Shown here one piece after another: positions 51,950 to 61,211 of a DNA stretch of 64,000 nucleotides. The position numbers and the translations under genes were made by a program. Origin of the DNA: Paracoccus sp. (in: a-proteobacteria) (GTDB taxonomy: Bacteria > Pseudomonadota > Alphaproteobacteria > Rhodobacterales > Rhodobacteraceae); NCBI RefSeq assembly GCF_030538755.1, contig NZ_JAUNTJ010000009.1, positions 51,078 through 115,077 of the forward strand, given 5' to 3'. Below the pieces are notes generated by a model. That model had not been told where the DNA came from. It searched no databases and worked only from the letters and a program-made list of their open reading frames with translations. The stretch's first letter is position 1, and each line of letters starts with the position of its first letter.

Positions 51950-53812
51950 ATGACCGATTCCCTGCCCCCCAAAACCGGCCAGCCGGTGATTCAGGATTAC
52001 CTGCGCACGCTGGATTCCAGCCCCGGCGTGTATCGGATGCTGGATGCGCAGGGGGCGGTTCTGTATGTCGGCAAGGCGCGGAACCTGCGGGCGCGGGTGT
52101 CGAACTATGCCCGCGACACCGGCCACACGGCGCGCATCGCCCGGATGATCCGGGAAACCTGCTCGATGATGTTCCTGACCACGCGCACCGAAACCGAGGC
52201 GCTGTTGCTGGAGCAGAACCTCATCAAGCAGCTTAAGCCGCGCTATAACGTGCTGCTGCGCGATGACAAATCATTCCCCAACATTCTGGTGGCCAAGTCG
52301 CACCCCTTCGCGCAGATCAAGAAACATCGCGGCGCCAAGTCGGAAAAGGGCGACTATTACGGCCCCTTTGCCAGCGGCACGGCGGTAAACCGGACGCTGA
52401 ACCAGCTTCAGCGCGTGTTCCTGCTGCGCAACTGCACCGATTCCATGTTTGAATCGCGCACGCGCCCCTGTCTGATGTATCAGATCAAACGGTGCAGCGC
52501 GCCCTGTGTGGGCAAGATTTCCGAACCGGATTATGCCGCGCTGGTGGCAGATGCCGAACTGTTCCTGCAAGGCAAATCCACCCGCGTGCAGGCCGATCTG
52601 GCCGATCAGATGGCCGCCGCCGCCGAGGCGATGGAATACGAACGCGCCGCTGCCCTGCGCGACCGGATCAAGGCCCTGACCGCCGTGCAGTCGGTTCAGG
52701 CGATCAACCCGCGCGGCGTGCCCGAGGCCGACATCGTGGCCCTGCATATGGACAGCGGGCAGGCGTGCGTGCAGGTGTTCTTTATCCGCGCCAACCAAAG
52801 CTGGGGCAACCGCGACTTTTACCCTCGGCTGGGCGGCGCGGAATCGGCGGACGAGGTGATGCAGGCGTTTCTGCTGCAATTCTACGATGACAAGCCGCCG
52901 CCGCGTCAGATCCTGCTGTCGCACCCGCCCCAGGACCCCGACCTGACCGCCGAGGTTCTGTCGGAACGCGCGGGCCGCAAGGTCGAGCTGTTAACCCCGC
53001 AGCGCGGCGAAAAGCTGGAACTGGTCACGAACGCGCTGCGCAATGCCCGCGAATCGCTGGCCCGCCGCATGTCCGAAAGCGCGACGCAACTGCGCCTGCT
53101 GGCCGGTCTGGCCGAGGCCTTCGACCTGCCCGGCCCGCCGCAACGGATCGAGGTTTACGACAACTCGCACATCATGGGCACCGCGCCGGTGGGCGGGATG
53201 ATCGTCGCCGGGCCAGAGGGCTGGATGAAGAACCAGTATCGCAAGTTCAACATCAAGGGCACCGAGATTACCCCCGGCGACGATTTTGGCATGATGCGCG
53301 AGGTGCTGACCCGCCGCTTTGCCCGCCTGCTGAAAGACGACCCCGACCGCCAGACCGAGGCGTGGCCCGACCTGCTGCTGATCGACGGCGGCGCGGGGCA
53401 GGTGTCGGCGGTGGACGGTATCCTGACGGAAATGGGCGTGAACGACATTCCCGTCATCGGCGTGGCCAAGGGCGTGGACCGCGACCACGGCAAAGAGGAA
53501 TTCCACCGCCCCGGCGCGCGGCCCATGGCGCTGCGCATGAACGATCCGGTGCTGTATTTCATCCAGCGCCTGCGCGACGAGGCGCACCGCTGGGCCATCG
53601 GCACCCACCGCGCGCGGCGCAGCAAACAGGCGCTGGCCAACCCGCTGGACGACATCCCCGGCGTCGGCGCGGCCCGCAAACGCGCGCTGCTGGCCCATTT
53701 CGGCAGCGCCAAGGCGGTGCGCGGTGCCGGTCTGGCCGATCTGCAAGCGGTGCCGGGCATCAGCGCGGCCATGGCGCAGACGATTCATGATTATTTCAAC
53801 CCCGACCGCTAG
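51950..53812 (+). CDS. uvrC: Excinuclease ABC subunit C
   Basis: The 620-residue nuclease makes both incisions in nucleotide excision repair with UvrB. In order: GIY-YIG domain ([22 protein letters not shown], residues 23-44), a Cys-rich linker ([15 protein letters not shown]), the UVR motif ([16 protein letters not shown], about residue 226), the RNase H-like C-terminal endonuclease ([32 protein letters not shown]) and two helix-hairpin-helix motifs ([31 protein letters not shown]). ATG 51950 is the conserved start; the upstream in-frame stretch is in the leader. Confidence 0.97.
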   Translation: MTDSLPPKTGQPVIQDYLRTLDSSPGVYRMLDAQGAVLYVGKARNLRARVSNYARDTGHTARIARMIRETCSMMFLTTRTETEALLLEQNLIKQLKPRYNVLLRDDKSFPNILVAKSHPFAQIKKHRGAKSEKGDYYGPFASGTAVNRTLNQLQRVFLLRNCTDSMFESRTRPCLMYQIKRCSAPCVGKISEPDYAALVADAELFLQGKSTRVQADLADQMAAAAEAMEYERAAALRDRIKALTAVQSVQAINPRGVPEADIVALHMDSGQACVQVFFIRANQSWGNRDFYPRLGGAESADEVMQAFLLQFYDDKPPPRQILLSHPPQDPDLTAEVLSERAGRKVELLTPQRGEKLELVTNALRNARESLARRMSESATQLRLLAGLAEAFDLPGPPQRIEVYDNSHIMGTAPVGGMIVAGPEGWMKNQYRKFNIKGTEITPGDDFGMMREVLTRRFARLLKDDPDRQTEAWPDLLLIDGGAGQVSAVDGILTEMGVNDIPVIGVAKGVDRDHGKEEFHRPGARPMALRMNDPVLYFIQRLRDEAHRWAIGTHRARRSKQALANPLDDIPGVGAARKRALLAHFGSAKAVRGAGLADLQAVPGISAAMAQTIHDYFNPDR

Positions 53813-53926
53813 AGGCCTCCGGCTTTGTGCATTACCCGCGCCGGGGGTTGCGCAATGCCGTGCCTGATCCCGCATCGGCTGATCTGCCCCCTTCCCAAAG
53901 CCATCGGCAGACACTAGCTTCGCCTC

Positions 53927-54556
53927 ATGCGCTGGACCGTGCCCAATATCCTGACCATGATGCGGCTGATCGCGGCGCCTGCCGTTCCGATCATGTTTCT
54001 GTATTTTCACCGCCCCTTTGCCGATTTCGCGGCGCTGACGCTGTTCATCCTTGCGGCGATCACCGACTGGTTCGACGGCCACCTTGCCCGGAGCTGGCAA
54101 CAGGAAAGCCGCTTTGGCGCCGCGATGGACCCGATTGCCGACAAGGCGATGGTGGTGATCGCGCTGGTCGTCATCACCGGCTATTCCGGGATGAACCCGT
54201 GGCTGATCCTGCCCGTCTCGGTGATCCTGTTTCGCGAAGTCTTCGTGTCGGGCCTGCGCGAATTTCTGGGCGACAAGGCCGGGCTGCTGAAAGTCACCCA
54301 TATCGCCAAGTGGAAAACCACGGCGCAGATGGTCGCCATCGCCACGCTGTTTCTGGGCACCGGGCTGGACTATATCGAACACGGCCAGCCGCCGCGCGTG
54401 GGCGAACCGGGCCTGCCATGGTCCACCACATGGTCGGCACTGGCAACCCAGACCGGGCTGCTGCTGATCTGGATCGCGGCGGCGCTGACCGCGCTGACCG
54501 GCTGGGATTACTTCAGCAAGGCCCGCCCTTACCTGAGGGATCACCATGGCGATTGA
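53927..54556 (+). CDS. pgsA: CDP-diacylglycerol-glycerol-3-phosphate 3-phosphatidyltransferase
   Basis: The 209-residue integral membrane enzyme makes phosphatidylglycerol phosphate. The CDP-alcohol phosphatidyltransferase signature D-x2-D-G-x2-A-R-x8-G-x3-D-x3-D is complete in DWFDGHLARSW to FGAAMDPIADKA (about residues 46-73). Five to six hydrophobic helices are seen, and the N-terminus WTVPNILTMMRLIAAPAV is typical. It follows uvrC, the same order as in E. coli, and overlaps moaD by eleven bases. Confidence 0.96.
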   Translation: MRWTVPNILTMMRLIAAPAVPIMFLYFHRPFADFAALTLFILAAITDWFDGHLARSWQQESRFGAAMDPIADKAMVVIALVVITGYSGMNPWLILPVSVILFREVFVSGLREFLGDKAGLLKVTHIAKWKTTAQMVAIATLFLGTGLDYIEHGQPPRVGEPGLPWSTTWSALATQTGLLLIWIAAALTALTGWDYFSKARPYLRDHHGD

Positions 54557-54800
54557 GGTGCTTTACTTTGCATGGCTGCGCGAACGCATCGGCGTGCCGC
54601 GCGAAACGGTGGAAACCAGCGCCGCGACCGTGGCGGATCTGGTCGATGAACTGCGCGCCCGCGACGATTGGCACGCCGCCGCCTTTGCCGATCTGTCGGC
54701 GATCCGCTGCGCCGTCGATCAGCGTCTGGTGCCGCTGGACACGCCGCTTGGCCCCGCCGCGCGCGAGGTTGCCTTTTTCCCGCCCATGACCGGCGGCTAG
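54546..54800 (+). CDS. moaD: Molybdopterin synthase sulfur carrier subunit
   Basis: An 84-residue ubiquitin-fold protein ending in PPMTGG; the last Gly is thiocarboxylated and donates sulfur to precursor Z through MoaE. The opening IEVLYFAWLRERIG is the first beta-strand and helix of the family. It overlaps pgsA and is one base apart from moaE. Molybdopterin is needed by the formate dehydrogenase encoded elsewhere in the window. Confidence 0.95.
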   Translation: MAIEVLYFAWLRERIGVPRETVETSAATVADLVDELRARDDWHAAAFADLSAIRCAVDQRLVPLDTPLGPAAREVAFFPPMTGG

Positions 54801-54801
54801 G

Positions 54802-55236
54802 ATGAGCGCGCGCGTCCAGACCGACCCTTTCGATACCGCCGCCGAACTGGCCGGCTTTGGGCAGGGTGCCGGCGCGGTCGTCACCTTCACCGGCCTTGTC
54901 CGCGACGATACCGGCACCATGCAGGCGCTGGAAATCGAACATTACCCCGGCATGACCGAACGCGCGCTGACCGATTACGGCGAACAGGCCGCCGCCCGCT
55001 TTGGGCTGAGCGACTGGCGGATCATCCATCGCCATGGCCGGCTGAGCGTGGGCGAACCCATCATGATGGTCGCCACCGCCGCCCGCCACCGCCGCGCTGC
55101 CTTTGACGCGGCCGATTACCTGATGGACTGGCTGAAATCGCGCGCGCCATTCTGGAAACGCGAGATCGGCCCGGATGGACAGGGCGAATGGGTCGCGGCC
55201 AAAGACAGTGACGAAGCGGCATTGTCGCGGTGGTAA
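54802..55236 (+). CDS. moaE: Molybdopterin synthase catalytic subunit
   Basis: The 144-residue large subunit converts precursor Z to molybdopterin. Seen: GAVVTFTGLVRDDTGTMQALEIEHY, IIHRHGRLSVGEPIMMVATAARHR with active-site Arg/His, and DWLKSRAPFWKREIGPDGQGEW with the two catalytic lysines. It forms a unit with moaD (stop and start one base apart). REP-like copy C lies directly after the stop. Confidence 0.96.
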   Translation: MSARVQTDPFDTAAELAGFGQGAGAVVTFTGLVRDDTGTMQALEIEHYPGMTERALTDYGEQAAARFGLSDWRIIHRHGRLSVGEPIMMVATAARHRRAAFDAADYLMDWLKSRAPFWKREIGPDGQGEWVAAKDSDEAALSRW

Positions 55237-55266
55237 GCTTCCTGTTTGTCCAAATACGCAAAGGAC
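55237..55266 (-). repeat. REP-like intergenic element, copy C
   Basis: On the minus strand this reads GTCCTTTGCGTATTTGGACA then AACAGGAAGC. The last 24 bases match copy A except for one base. GTCC/GGAC here replaces GCCC/GGGC of copy A, a compensating change in the small stem. It starts at the base after the moaE stop. Confidence 0.7.
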
Positions 55267-55276
55267 GCTGCCATCC

Positions 55277-56098
55277 ATGATGCCGCTGCCGCCTGCCGAA
55301 ATCCCTGCCGCGCTGGACTGGCTGGCCGCCCATGCGCAAGGCCCGGTGTTTCTGGAATCGAATCTGCGCAGCTATGGGCTGAACGGCGATGATCCGCGAT
55401 CCCTGCGCATCTGGCGCGGTGTGGCGGGGATGGTCGGCCTGACCAATGCCGGGGTGCTGCTGCCGCAAATGCCGCGCGGCGATTGGGCGGCGGCGCGCAT
55501 CGCGCTGTCGGGGCAATGCGTAACCGGGGTCATCGGCGCCGAGGATCAGGTGCAGGCTGCCCGCGCCGTGCTGGCGCTGAACGGGCCGGTGACGCTGGAC
55601 CGGGGCGAGCCTGCCTTTGCGCTGCACCTGAATGATCTGATCCTGCCCGATTGCACCGGGCTGGACCTGCGCGGCATCACCTCCGCCGATCTGCCGCTGC
55701 TTTATGGCTGGAACGCCGATTACCGGGTGGAAATTCTGGGCGATGATCCGGCCACCGCGCAACGGCTGGCCCGCGCCAATATCGACACCTATGCCGCCGA
55801 ACAAAGCCACCGCATCCTGTGGCACGGCGATCAGCCCGTGGCGCTGACCGGCTTTAACGCCCGGCTGCCCAACCTTGTGCAGATCGGCGGCGTCTATACC
55901 CCGCCGCCCCTGCGCGGGTGCGGCTATGCCCGTGCCGCCGTCGCGCTGCATCTGGCTCAGGCGCGGGGGCAGGGCGTCAGCCGCGCCTTTCTGTTTGCCG
56001 CCAGCGATATGGCCGCGCGCGCCTATACCGGCATCGGCTTTCGCCCTGCCGGGCGGGTGCGGCTGCTGATCCTTGCCCAACCCCATAACATCCCATGA
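55277..56098 (+). CDS. GNAT-type acetyltransferase, two-domain
   Basis: A 273-residue protein. The N-terminal 120 residues are a degenerate GNAT-like half (LPQMPRGDWAAARIALSG); the C-terminal half is a recognisable GNAT domain, with ITSADLPLLYGWNADYRVEI, LVQIGGVYTPPPLRGCGYARAAVALHLA (acetyl-CoA loop RGCGYA, about residue 214) and RAYTGIGFRPAGRVRLLI at the end. This fold is common in Rhodobacteraceae; the substrate is not known. Start is the first of two adjacent ATG codons, with AAGGA upstream. ATGA overlap with the next gene. Confidence 0.82.
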   Translation: MMPLPPAEIPAALDWLAAHAQGPVFLESNLRSYGLNGDDPRSLRIWRGVAGMVGLTNAGVLLPQMPRGDWAAARIALSGQCVTGVIGAEDQVQAARAVLALNGPVTLDRGEPAFALHLNDLILPDCTGLDLRGITSADLPLLYGWNADYRVEILGDDPATAQRLARANIDTYAAEQSHRILWHGDQPVALTGFNARLPNLVQIGGVYTPPPLRGCGYARAAVALHLAQARGQGVSRAFLFAASDMAARAYTGIGFRPAGRVRLLILAQPHNIP

Positions 56099-56604
56099 TC
56101 CGCCCCGATCTGATCGAACGTCTGCGCCCATGGGGCGAATCGCTGGCCGCCATGGCCACCGCGCTGACCTGCCTGTGGATCACCCGTCTGGGCGGCTGGT
56201 TCTTTGGCGCGCTTGGGCTGGCTGGCGGGGTGGTTGCCCTGCTGTGGCTGATTGCCGCGCTGCGCCGCGCCCGCTTTGCCCGCGCCATCACCGCCCCCGG
56301 CGTGGTGGAAATCGACGAAGGCGCGATCCGCTATTACGGCGCGCCGGTTCTGGGCGGAGAAATCGCGCTGCGCGACCTGTCGGAAATCCGCCTGCTGACC
56401 CTGCAAGGCGCGGCCCATTGGCGGCTGCGCGCGCAAGACGGGCAGGCGCTGCTGATCCCGGTGGATGCGGCAGGCGCGCCGCTGCTGGCCGATGCCTTTG
56501 CCACGCTGCCCGGCATCGACATGGGGACCATCGCGGCGGCGCTTGCCACCGGCGGCGACGGCGCTGCGCCACCGATGCGCACCCTTTGGCGCAGACCCGC
56601 CTGA
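56095..56604 (+). CDS. Hypothetical membrane protein with PH-like domain
   Basis: A 169-residue protein with two hydrophobic helices at about residues 16-55 (WFFGALGLAGGVVALLWLIAAL) and a soluble beta-rich C-terminal half (GVVEIDEGAIRYYGAPVLGG, LRDLSEIRLLTLQG). This 2TM-plus-beta plan resembles bacterial PH-domain membrane proteins. Start overlaps the acetyltransferase stop. No specific function can be given. Confidence 0.7.
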   Translation: MIRPDLIERLRPWGESLAAMATALTCLWITRLGGWFFGALGLAGGVVALLWLIAALRRARFARAITAPGVVEIDEGAIRYYGAPVLGGEIALRDLSEIRLLTLQGAAHWRLRAQDGQALLIPVDAAGAPLLADAFATLPGIDMGTIAAALATGGDGAAPPMRTLWRRPA

Positions 56605-56668
56605 CACCGCTTGACTAACGCCACGGTGATTGCCACCTGTCACCGGCAGTCAACAGAAAGGGCCGCTC

Positions 56669-58039
56669 ATGTCCATTCCTCAACAGGGCGGCGGCCCGAT
56701 CGAATCCCGTGACCAACTGGCGGCCTATGTCGCCTCGGGCGAAAAGCCGCGCGCGGATTGGCGCATCGGCACGGAACACGAAAAGTTCGGCTATTCCAAG
56801 GATCAACTGCTGCCGCTGCCCTATGACGGACCGCAGTCGATTCACGCCATGCTGACCGGCTTGCAGGAACGGTTCGGCTGGTCGCCGGTCTTTGAACAGG
56901 ACAAGCTGATCGGCCTGCACCGCGACGGCGCGAATGTCTCGCTGGAACCGGGCGGGCAGCTGGAGCTGTCGGGCGCGCCGCTGGAAACCATCCACCAGAC
57001 CTGTGACGAGGTGAACCAGCATCTGGCCGAGGTGCGCGCGGTGGCCGATGACATTGGCGCCGGTTTCATCGGGCTGGGGGCCGCGCCCATCTGGGGGCAG
57101 GATCAGATGCCGATGATGCCCAAGGGCCGCTATGCGCTGATGACCCCCTATATGGAAACGGTCGGCACTCTGGGCACGCAGATGATGTATCGCACCTGCA
57201 CCGTGCAGGTGAATCTGGACTTCGCGTCCGAGGCGGACATGGTGCAGAAGCTGCGCGTGGCCCTGGCGCTGCAACCTGTGGCGACGGCGCTGTTTGCCAA
57301 TTCGCCGTTTCTGGACGGCAAGCCGAACGGGATGAAGTCATGGCGCGCCCATATCTGGCAAAACCTTGACGAAGCGCGCACCGGGATGCTGCCCTTCGTG
57401 TTCGAGGACGGCTTCGGCTACGAGGCGTGGGTGGATTACGTCCTCGATGTGCCGATGTATTTCGTCTATCGTGACGGCAAATATATCAACGCCTTGGGGC
57501 AATCGTTCCGCGATTTTCTGAACGGTCGCCTGCCCGCCCTGCCGGGCGAGGTTCCCACGCTGTCGGATTGGGCCGACCACATGACCACCGTATTCCCCGA
57601 AGCCCGCGTCAAGAAATATATCGAGATGCGCGGTGCGGATGGCGGCCCGTGGCGGCGGCTGTGCGCGCTGCCCGCGCTGTGGGTCGGGCTGCTCTACGAT
57701 CAGGGCGCGCTGGATGCCGCCAGCGACCTGATCCGGGGCTGGGATGCCGAAACCCGCGAAGGTCTGCGCCGCGCCGCCGCCCGCGATGCGCTGCAAGGGC
57801 AGGTCGGCAATATCCGCCTGCACGATCTGGCGCGCGAGGTGCTGGCCATCGCCGAACAGGGCCTCAAGTCCCGCGCCCGCCCCGGCGCAGGCGGCCTTGT
57901 GCCTGACGAAACCCATTTCCTGAATGCCCTGCGCGAAAGCGTGGACAGCGGGCAGGTGCCGTCCGATGAATTGCTGGCGAAATATCACGGCGAATGGGCG
58001 GGCGACCTGTCGCGCATCTATGCCGAATACGCCTATTGA
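56669..58039 (+). CDS. gshA: Glutamate-cysteine ligase, class II (plant/alphaproteobacterial type)
   Basis: The 456-residue enzyme makes gamma-glutamylcysteine, the first step to glutathione. Family marks are RIGTEHEKFGYSKDQLLPLPYDG (residues 32-54), NVSLEPGGQLELSGAPLETIHQT (about residue 92), MPKGRYALMTPYMETVGTLG, RTCTVQVNLDFASEADM and GRLPALPGEVPTLSDWADH. Length and motifs fit the type found in Rhizobium, Rhodobacter and plants rather than E. coli GshA. ATG 56669 is preferred; AGAAAGG lies about eight bases before it. Single gene. Confidence 0.95.
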   Translation: MSIPQQGGGPIESRDQLAAYVASGEKPRADWRIGTEHEKFGYSKDQLLPLPYDGPQSIHAMLTGLQERFGWSPVFEQDKLIGLHRDGANVSLEPGGQLELSGAPLETIHQTCDEVNQHLAEVRAVADDIGAGFIGLGAAPIWGQDQMPMMPKGRYALMTPYMETVGTLGTQMMYRTCTVQVNLDFASEADMVQKLRVALALQPVATALFANSPFLDGKPNGMKSWRAHIWQNLDEARTGMLPFVFEDGFGYEAWVDYVLDVPMYFVYRDGKYINALGQSFRDFLNGRLPALPGEVPTLSDWADHMTTVFPEARVKKYIEMRGADGGPWRRLCALPALWVGLLYDQGALDAASDLIRGWDAETREGLRRAAARDALQGQVGNIRLHDLAREVLAIAEQGLKSRARPGAGGLVPDETHFLNALRESVDSGQVPSDELLAKYHGEWAGDLSRIYAEYAY

Positions 58040-58110
58040 CCCAGGCGACCCACGCTCACATTCCTGTTACGATGCGCCGGTAAGACGTGCGGACAACAGG
58101 AGAAACCGTG

Positions 58111-59199
58111 ATGCGCAGCCTTATCCTTGCCCTTGTCCTTGCCGTTCCGGCAGGGGCGCAGGCGTCGGTCGTGACCGATACGTTCACCAGCTATTGGGCC
58201 TTGGGCGACAGTCTCAGCGATAATGGCAACCTCAACCGGATCGCCTTTGGCATCGGCACCAAACTGGCCCCGACCTCGGGCAGCGTGGGGCAGGGGGCCT
58301 ATTACCAGACCGGGAAATGGTGGTCGGGGCTGTATGGCCGCTTTTCCAACGGCCCGACCTTTGCCGAACATATCGCCTCTGACTTCTCGGCTGCGGGTCG
58401 GGTGACCGGCAATTTCGCCTATGGCGGTGCCGAAGCGGCTGAACCCTCCAGCGCCTTTGACATGACGCCCGGTCTGGCATGGCAGCAAGGCCAGCTTGCC
58501 GACCGCAAATCCCGGTTCGGAGACCGCCCGCTGGTGTCCCTGCTGATGGGCGCCAACGACATTTTCGATGCGCTTGGCAGCAACGATCCGGCGCGGCAGG
58601 CGGTATCGGCTGCCCGTGCCGCCGCCGATGCCGTGACCGGCGCGGCGCAGTTCCTGTCGGGGCATGGCGTCAGCGACTTTCTGATCGCCAACCTGCCCGA
58701 CATCGGGCTGACCCCGGCCTATTCGGTCTTTCAGCCCTCGCTGGCGGGGATTGCAACGGCGGCCAGCCTTGCCTTTAACGAACGGCTGGCGGCAAATGTG
58801 AACGACTTGCGCCATGCCGGGCTGAACGTGGTTGAACTGGATCTGTTCAGCGTCATTCACGATATGGTCGCCGACCCGCCGTCCTATGGCTTTGGCGATG
58901 TGAAAATGCCCTGCATGTTCCAGTCCTCGGGGCAGGCGTCGTCCTTTGGACAGGCCAAGCAATGCAGCGCCGCCGATTCCCGCACGCGGCTGTTCTTTGA
59001 CAGCGTGCATCCGAACTATCTGGCCCATCAGCAGGTCGGCGAGATGGCGCTGAACGCGCTCAGCGCCAATCTGTCGCCGATGGCGATGATGATGGCAACG
59101 ACGGCCCTGACCCCCGCCCCGGTGCCGCTGCCTGCCGGTGCGCCGCTGATCCTGGCCGCCATCGGCGCGCTGGCGCTGTTCCGCCGCCGCAGCGCCTGA
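58111..59199 (+). CDS. Secreted SGNH/GDSL hydrolase with VPLPA-CTERM anchor
   Basis: A 362-residue exported lipase/esterase. Signal peptide at residues 1-18. GDSL blocks: YWALGDSLSDNGN (catalytic Ser near residue 34), MGANDIFDALG (block III), and DSVHPNYLAHQ with catalytic Asp and His (block V). The last 26 residues are VPLPAGAPLILAAIG, a hydrophobic stretch and RRR, the VPLPA-CTERM variant of PEP-CTERM sorting signals that hands proteins to an archaeosortase-like enzyme. AGGAGA precedes the ATG at 58111. Substrate unknown, possibly an extracellular ester. Confidence 0.9.
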   Translation: MRSLILALVLAVPAGAQASVVTDTFTSYWALGDSLSDNGNLNRIAFGIGTKLAPTSGSVGQGAYYQTGKWWSGLYGRFSNGPTFAEHIASDFSAAGRVTGNFAYGGAEAAEPSSAFDMTPGLAWQQGQLADRKSRFGDRPLVSLLMGANDIFDALGSNDPARQAVSAARAAADAVTGAAQFLSGHGVSDFLIANLPDIGLTPAYSVFQPSLAGIATAASLAFNERLAANVNDLRHAGLNVVELDLFSVIHDMVADPPSYGFGDVKMPCMFQSSGQASSFGQAKQCSAADSRTRLFFDSVHPNYLAHQQVGEMALNALSANLSPMAMMMATTALTPAPVPLPAGAPLILAAIGALALFRRRSA

Positions 59200-59214
59200 C
59201 CGCCCTGCACACAG

Positions 59215-59236
59215 CCGGGGGCCACGCCGCCCCCGG
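59215..59236. terminator. GC hairpin between convergent genes
   Basis: CCGGGGGC pairs with GCCCCCGG around CACGCC in the 55-base gap between the GDSL hydrolase and plsY. No T-run, so termination is uncertain. Confidence 0.5.
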
Positions 59237-59254
59237 TCCCGGCATAAAGGCGAC

Positions 59255-59839
59255 CTAGCCCTTGCGCCCGATCTGTGGCTCGGTTCCGTCCAGCAGCCGG
59301 GCTATATTGGCACGGTGCCGCACAAAGATCAGCGCCGCCATGAACGCCGCCGCCGCCGCCAGCGACCACAGCCCCAAAGCCCCCGCCACGACCGGCACCA
59401 GCGCAGCGGCAATCAGCGCCGACAGTGAACTGATCCGGCTGATGGCCGCCGTCACGGTCCATGCCGCACAGGCCAACAGCCCCAGCGGCCAATGCAGCGC
59501 GATCAGCGTGCCCAGAAAGGTCGCAACCCCCTTGCCGCCGCGAAAGCCCAGCCAGACCGGGAAACAATGGCCCAGAAAGGCCGCCGCCCCGGCCAGCAAA
59601 GCCGCTGCCTCGCCACCGAAATGACGCGCCAGCAGCACCGCAATGGCCCCCTTGCCGGAATCCAGCAGCAGGGTCGCCAGCGCGGCCCCCTTGTTGCCGG
59701 TGCGCAGAACATTCGTCGCGCCGATATTCCCCGACCCGATCTGCCGCAAATCGCCCAAGCCCAAGGCCCGCGTGATGACCAGCCCGAACGGCACCGATCC
59801 CAGCAGATAACCGAACACCATCCAGATCATCGCGCTCAT
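59255..59839 (-). CDS. plsY: Acyl-phosphate:glycerol-3-phosphate acyltransferase
   Basis: The 194-residue membrane enzyme acylates glycerol-3-phosphate with acyl phosphate, the first step of phospholipid synthesis. Conserved loops: [24 protein letters not shown] (residues 32-47) and [18 protein letters not shown] (about residue 90). Five hydrophobic helices are visible. ATG 59839 is used because AGGG lies eight bases before it. It is 67 bases after the dihydroorotase homologue on the same strand, with hairpins between, so readthrough is possible. Confidence 0.95.
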   Translation of the reverse strand: MSAMIWMVFGYLLGSVPFGLVITRALGLGDLRQIGSGNIGATNVLRTGNKGAALATLLLDSGKGAIAVLLARHFGGEAAALLAGAAAFLGHCFPVWLGFRGGKGVATFLGTLIALHWPLGLLACAAWTVTAAISRISSLSALIAAALVPVVAGALGLWSLAAAAAFMAALIFVRHRANIARLLDGTEPQIGRKG

Positions 59840-59849
59840 ACCCATGCCC

Positions 59850-59916
59850 TGCTGTCTTTCGTTTGCAAATATCCTGGGGGGAATCGCCGCTTGCGGCGAT
59901 GGGGGGCTAGCCCCCC
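59850..59916 (-). repeat. REP-like element with double hairpin, diverged copy between the DHOase homologue and plsY
   Basis: Two perfect palindromes, ATCGCCGC-TT-GCGGCGAT (59883-59900) and GGGGGGCTAGCCCCCC (59901-59916, containing the stop of the dihydroorotase homologue), are followed on the minus strand by CCCCCCAGGATATTTGCAAA and CGAAAGAC. The tail matches the element at 23805-23855. It probably limits readthrough into plsY. Confidence 0.55.
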
Positions 59917-61211
59917 TGCGGCGGCGAAACCGGCGCGCCGGCCTGTTCACCGAACACAGCGCGGCCGGCAACCCAGGTGCCGATCACGCGGCCCTCCATC
60001 CGGGCACCGTCAAAGGGCGTGTTCTTGGATTTCGACTCCAGCGTAAAGCGATCCAGCACAAAGGGCGCGTCGGGGTCGAACAGCACCAGATCGGCGGGCG
60101 CGCCATCCGACAGCCGCCCCGCGTCCAGCCCCAGCCGCCGCGCCGGGTTCAGCGACATGGCCCGCCACAATTGCGGCAGGCTCAGCCCGCCCTGATGATA
60201 CAGACGCATCGCCGCAGGCAGCAGGGTTTGCAGGCCGACTGCGCCGGGGGCGGCGGCCTCGAAGGGCAGGCGCTTGGATTCCTCGTCCTGCGGGGTGTGG
60301 AACGATGCGATCACGTCGATGTCGCCATCCGCCACCGCCTGCACCATGGCCATGCGGTCATCCTCGGATCGCAGGGGCGGGGTAAAGCGGAAAAACGTCC
60401 GGTAATCGCCCACGTCGAATTCGTTCAGCGCCAGATGATGGATCGAGATGCCCGCCGTCACATCCAGCCCGGCATCGCGCGCGCGGCGCAGGGCGGGCAG
60501 GCTGGCGGCGACGGTGATCTGATCGGCGTGCCAGCGTGCGCCGGTCATCGCCACCAGCGCCAGATCGCGGTCCAGCCCCATGACCTCGGCCATGGGGGAT
60601 ACGGCGGGGATACCGTAAAGCGAGGCGAACTTGCCGCTGGTCGCCGCAGCGCCGCGCGACAGGCTGGCGTCTTGCGGGTGGCCGACGATCAGCGCCCCCA
60701 GAGACCGCGCATAGCTCATGCAGCGCGACAGAACCTTGCTGTCGCCCACCACGCGCACCCCGTCGGTAAAGGCCACCGCGCCCGCATCCGACATCAGCCC
60801 CAGTTCCACCATTTCGCGCCCGTCGCGGCCCTTGGTCAGCGCGGCCATATGGCGGATGTTCACCGGCGCATCGGCGGCGCGGCGGGCGACGAATTCCAGC
60901 GCCTCGGGCGTGTCGATGGGCGGGATCGTGTCGGGGCGGGCGATGATCGTGGTGACGCCGCCCGCCGCCGCTGCCCGGCCCGCGCTGCGGAAACTTTCCT
61001 TGTGGCGCTCGCCCGGTTCGCCGATCTTGACGCCCCAATCCACCAGCCCCGGAGCCAGACACTTGCCGCCGCAGTCGATGATCGTCGCGCCTTCGGGCGG
61101 GGCGTCGGCGTTGCGAGCGGTGATGCGGCCACCCTGAGCGGTCAGGCTGCCGGGGGCATCGGTCTGCGCCTCGGGGTCGATCAGGCGGGCGTTGATGAAA
61201 TGCAGGGTCAT
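59907..61211 (-). CDS. Dihydroorotase-like protein without the HxH metal motif (PyrC-prime type)
   Basis: A 434-residue amidohydrolase-fold protein. Active dihydroorotases have GLVDxHxH in the first strand; here the segment is [19 protein letters not shown], so both zinc histidines are gone. Other parts of the fold are intact ([69 protein letters not shown]). In Pseudomonas and relatives such an inactive homologue is a structural partner of aspartate carbamoyltransferase, and here it is in the pyrB operon. It is likely non-catalytic, with a true PyrC elsewhere. Its start overlaps the previous gene. Confidence 0.88.
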   Translation of the reverse strand: MTLHFINARLIDPEAQTDAPGSLTAQGGRITARNADAPPEGATIIDCGGKCLAPGLVDWGVKIGEPGERHKESFRSAGRAAAAGGVTTIIARPDTIPPIDTPEALEFVARRAADAPVNIRHMAALTKGRDGREMVELGLMSDAGAVAFTDGVRVVGDSKVLSRCMSYARSLGALIVGHPQDASLSRGAAATSGKFASLYGIPAVSPMAEVMGLDRDLALVAMTGARWHADQITVAASLPALRRARDAGLDVTAGISIHHLALNEFDVGDYRTFFRFTPPLRSEDDRMAMVQAVADGDIDVIASFHTPQDEESKRLPFEAAAPGAVGLQTLLPAAMRLYHQGGLSLPQLWRAMSLNPARRLGLDAGRLSDGAPADLVLFDPDAPFVLDRFTLESKSKNTPFDGARMEGRVIGTWVAGRAVFGEQAGAPVSPPQGG

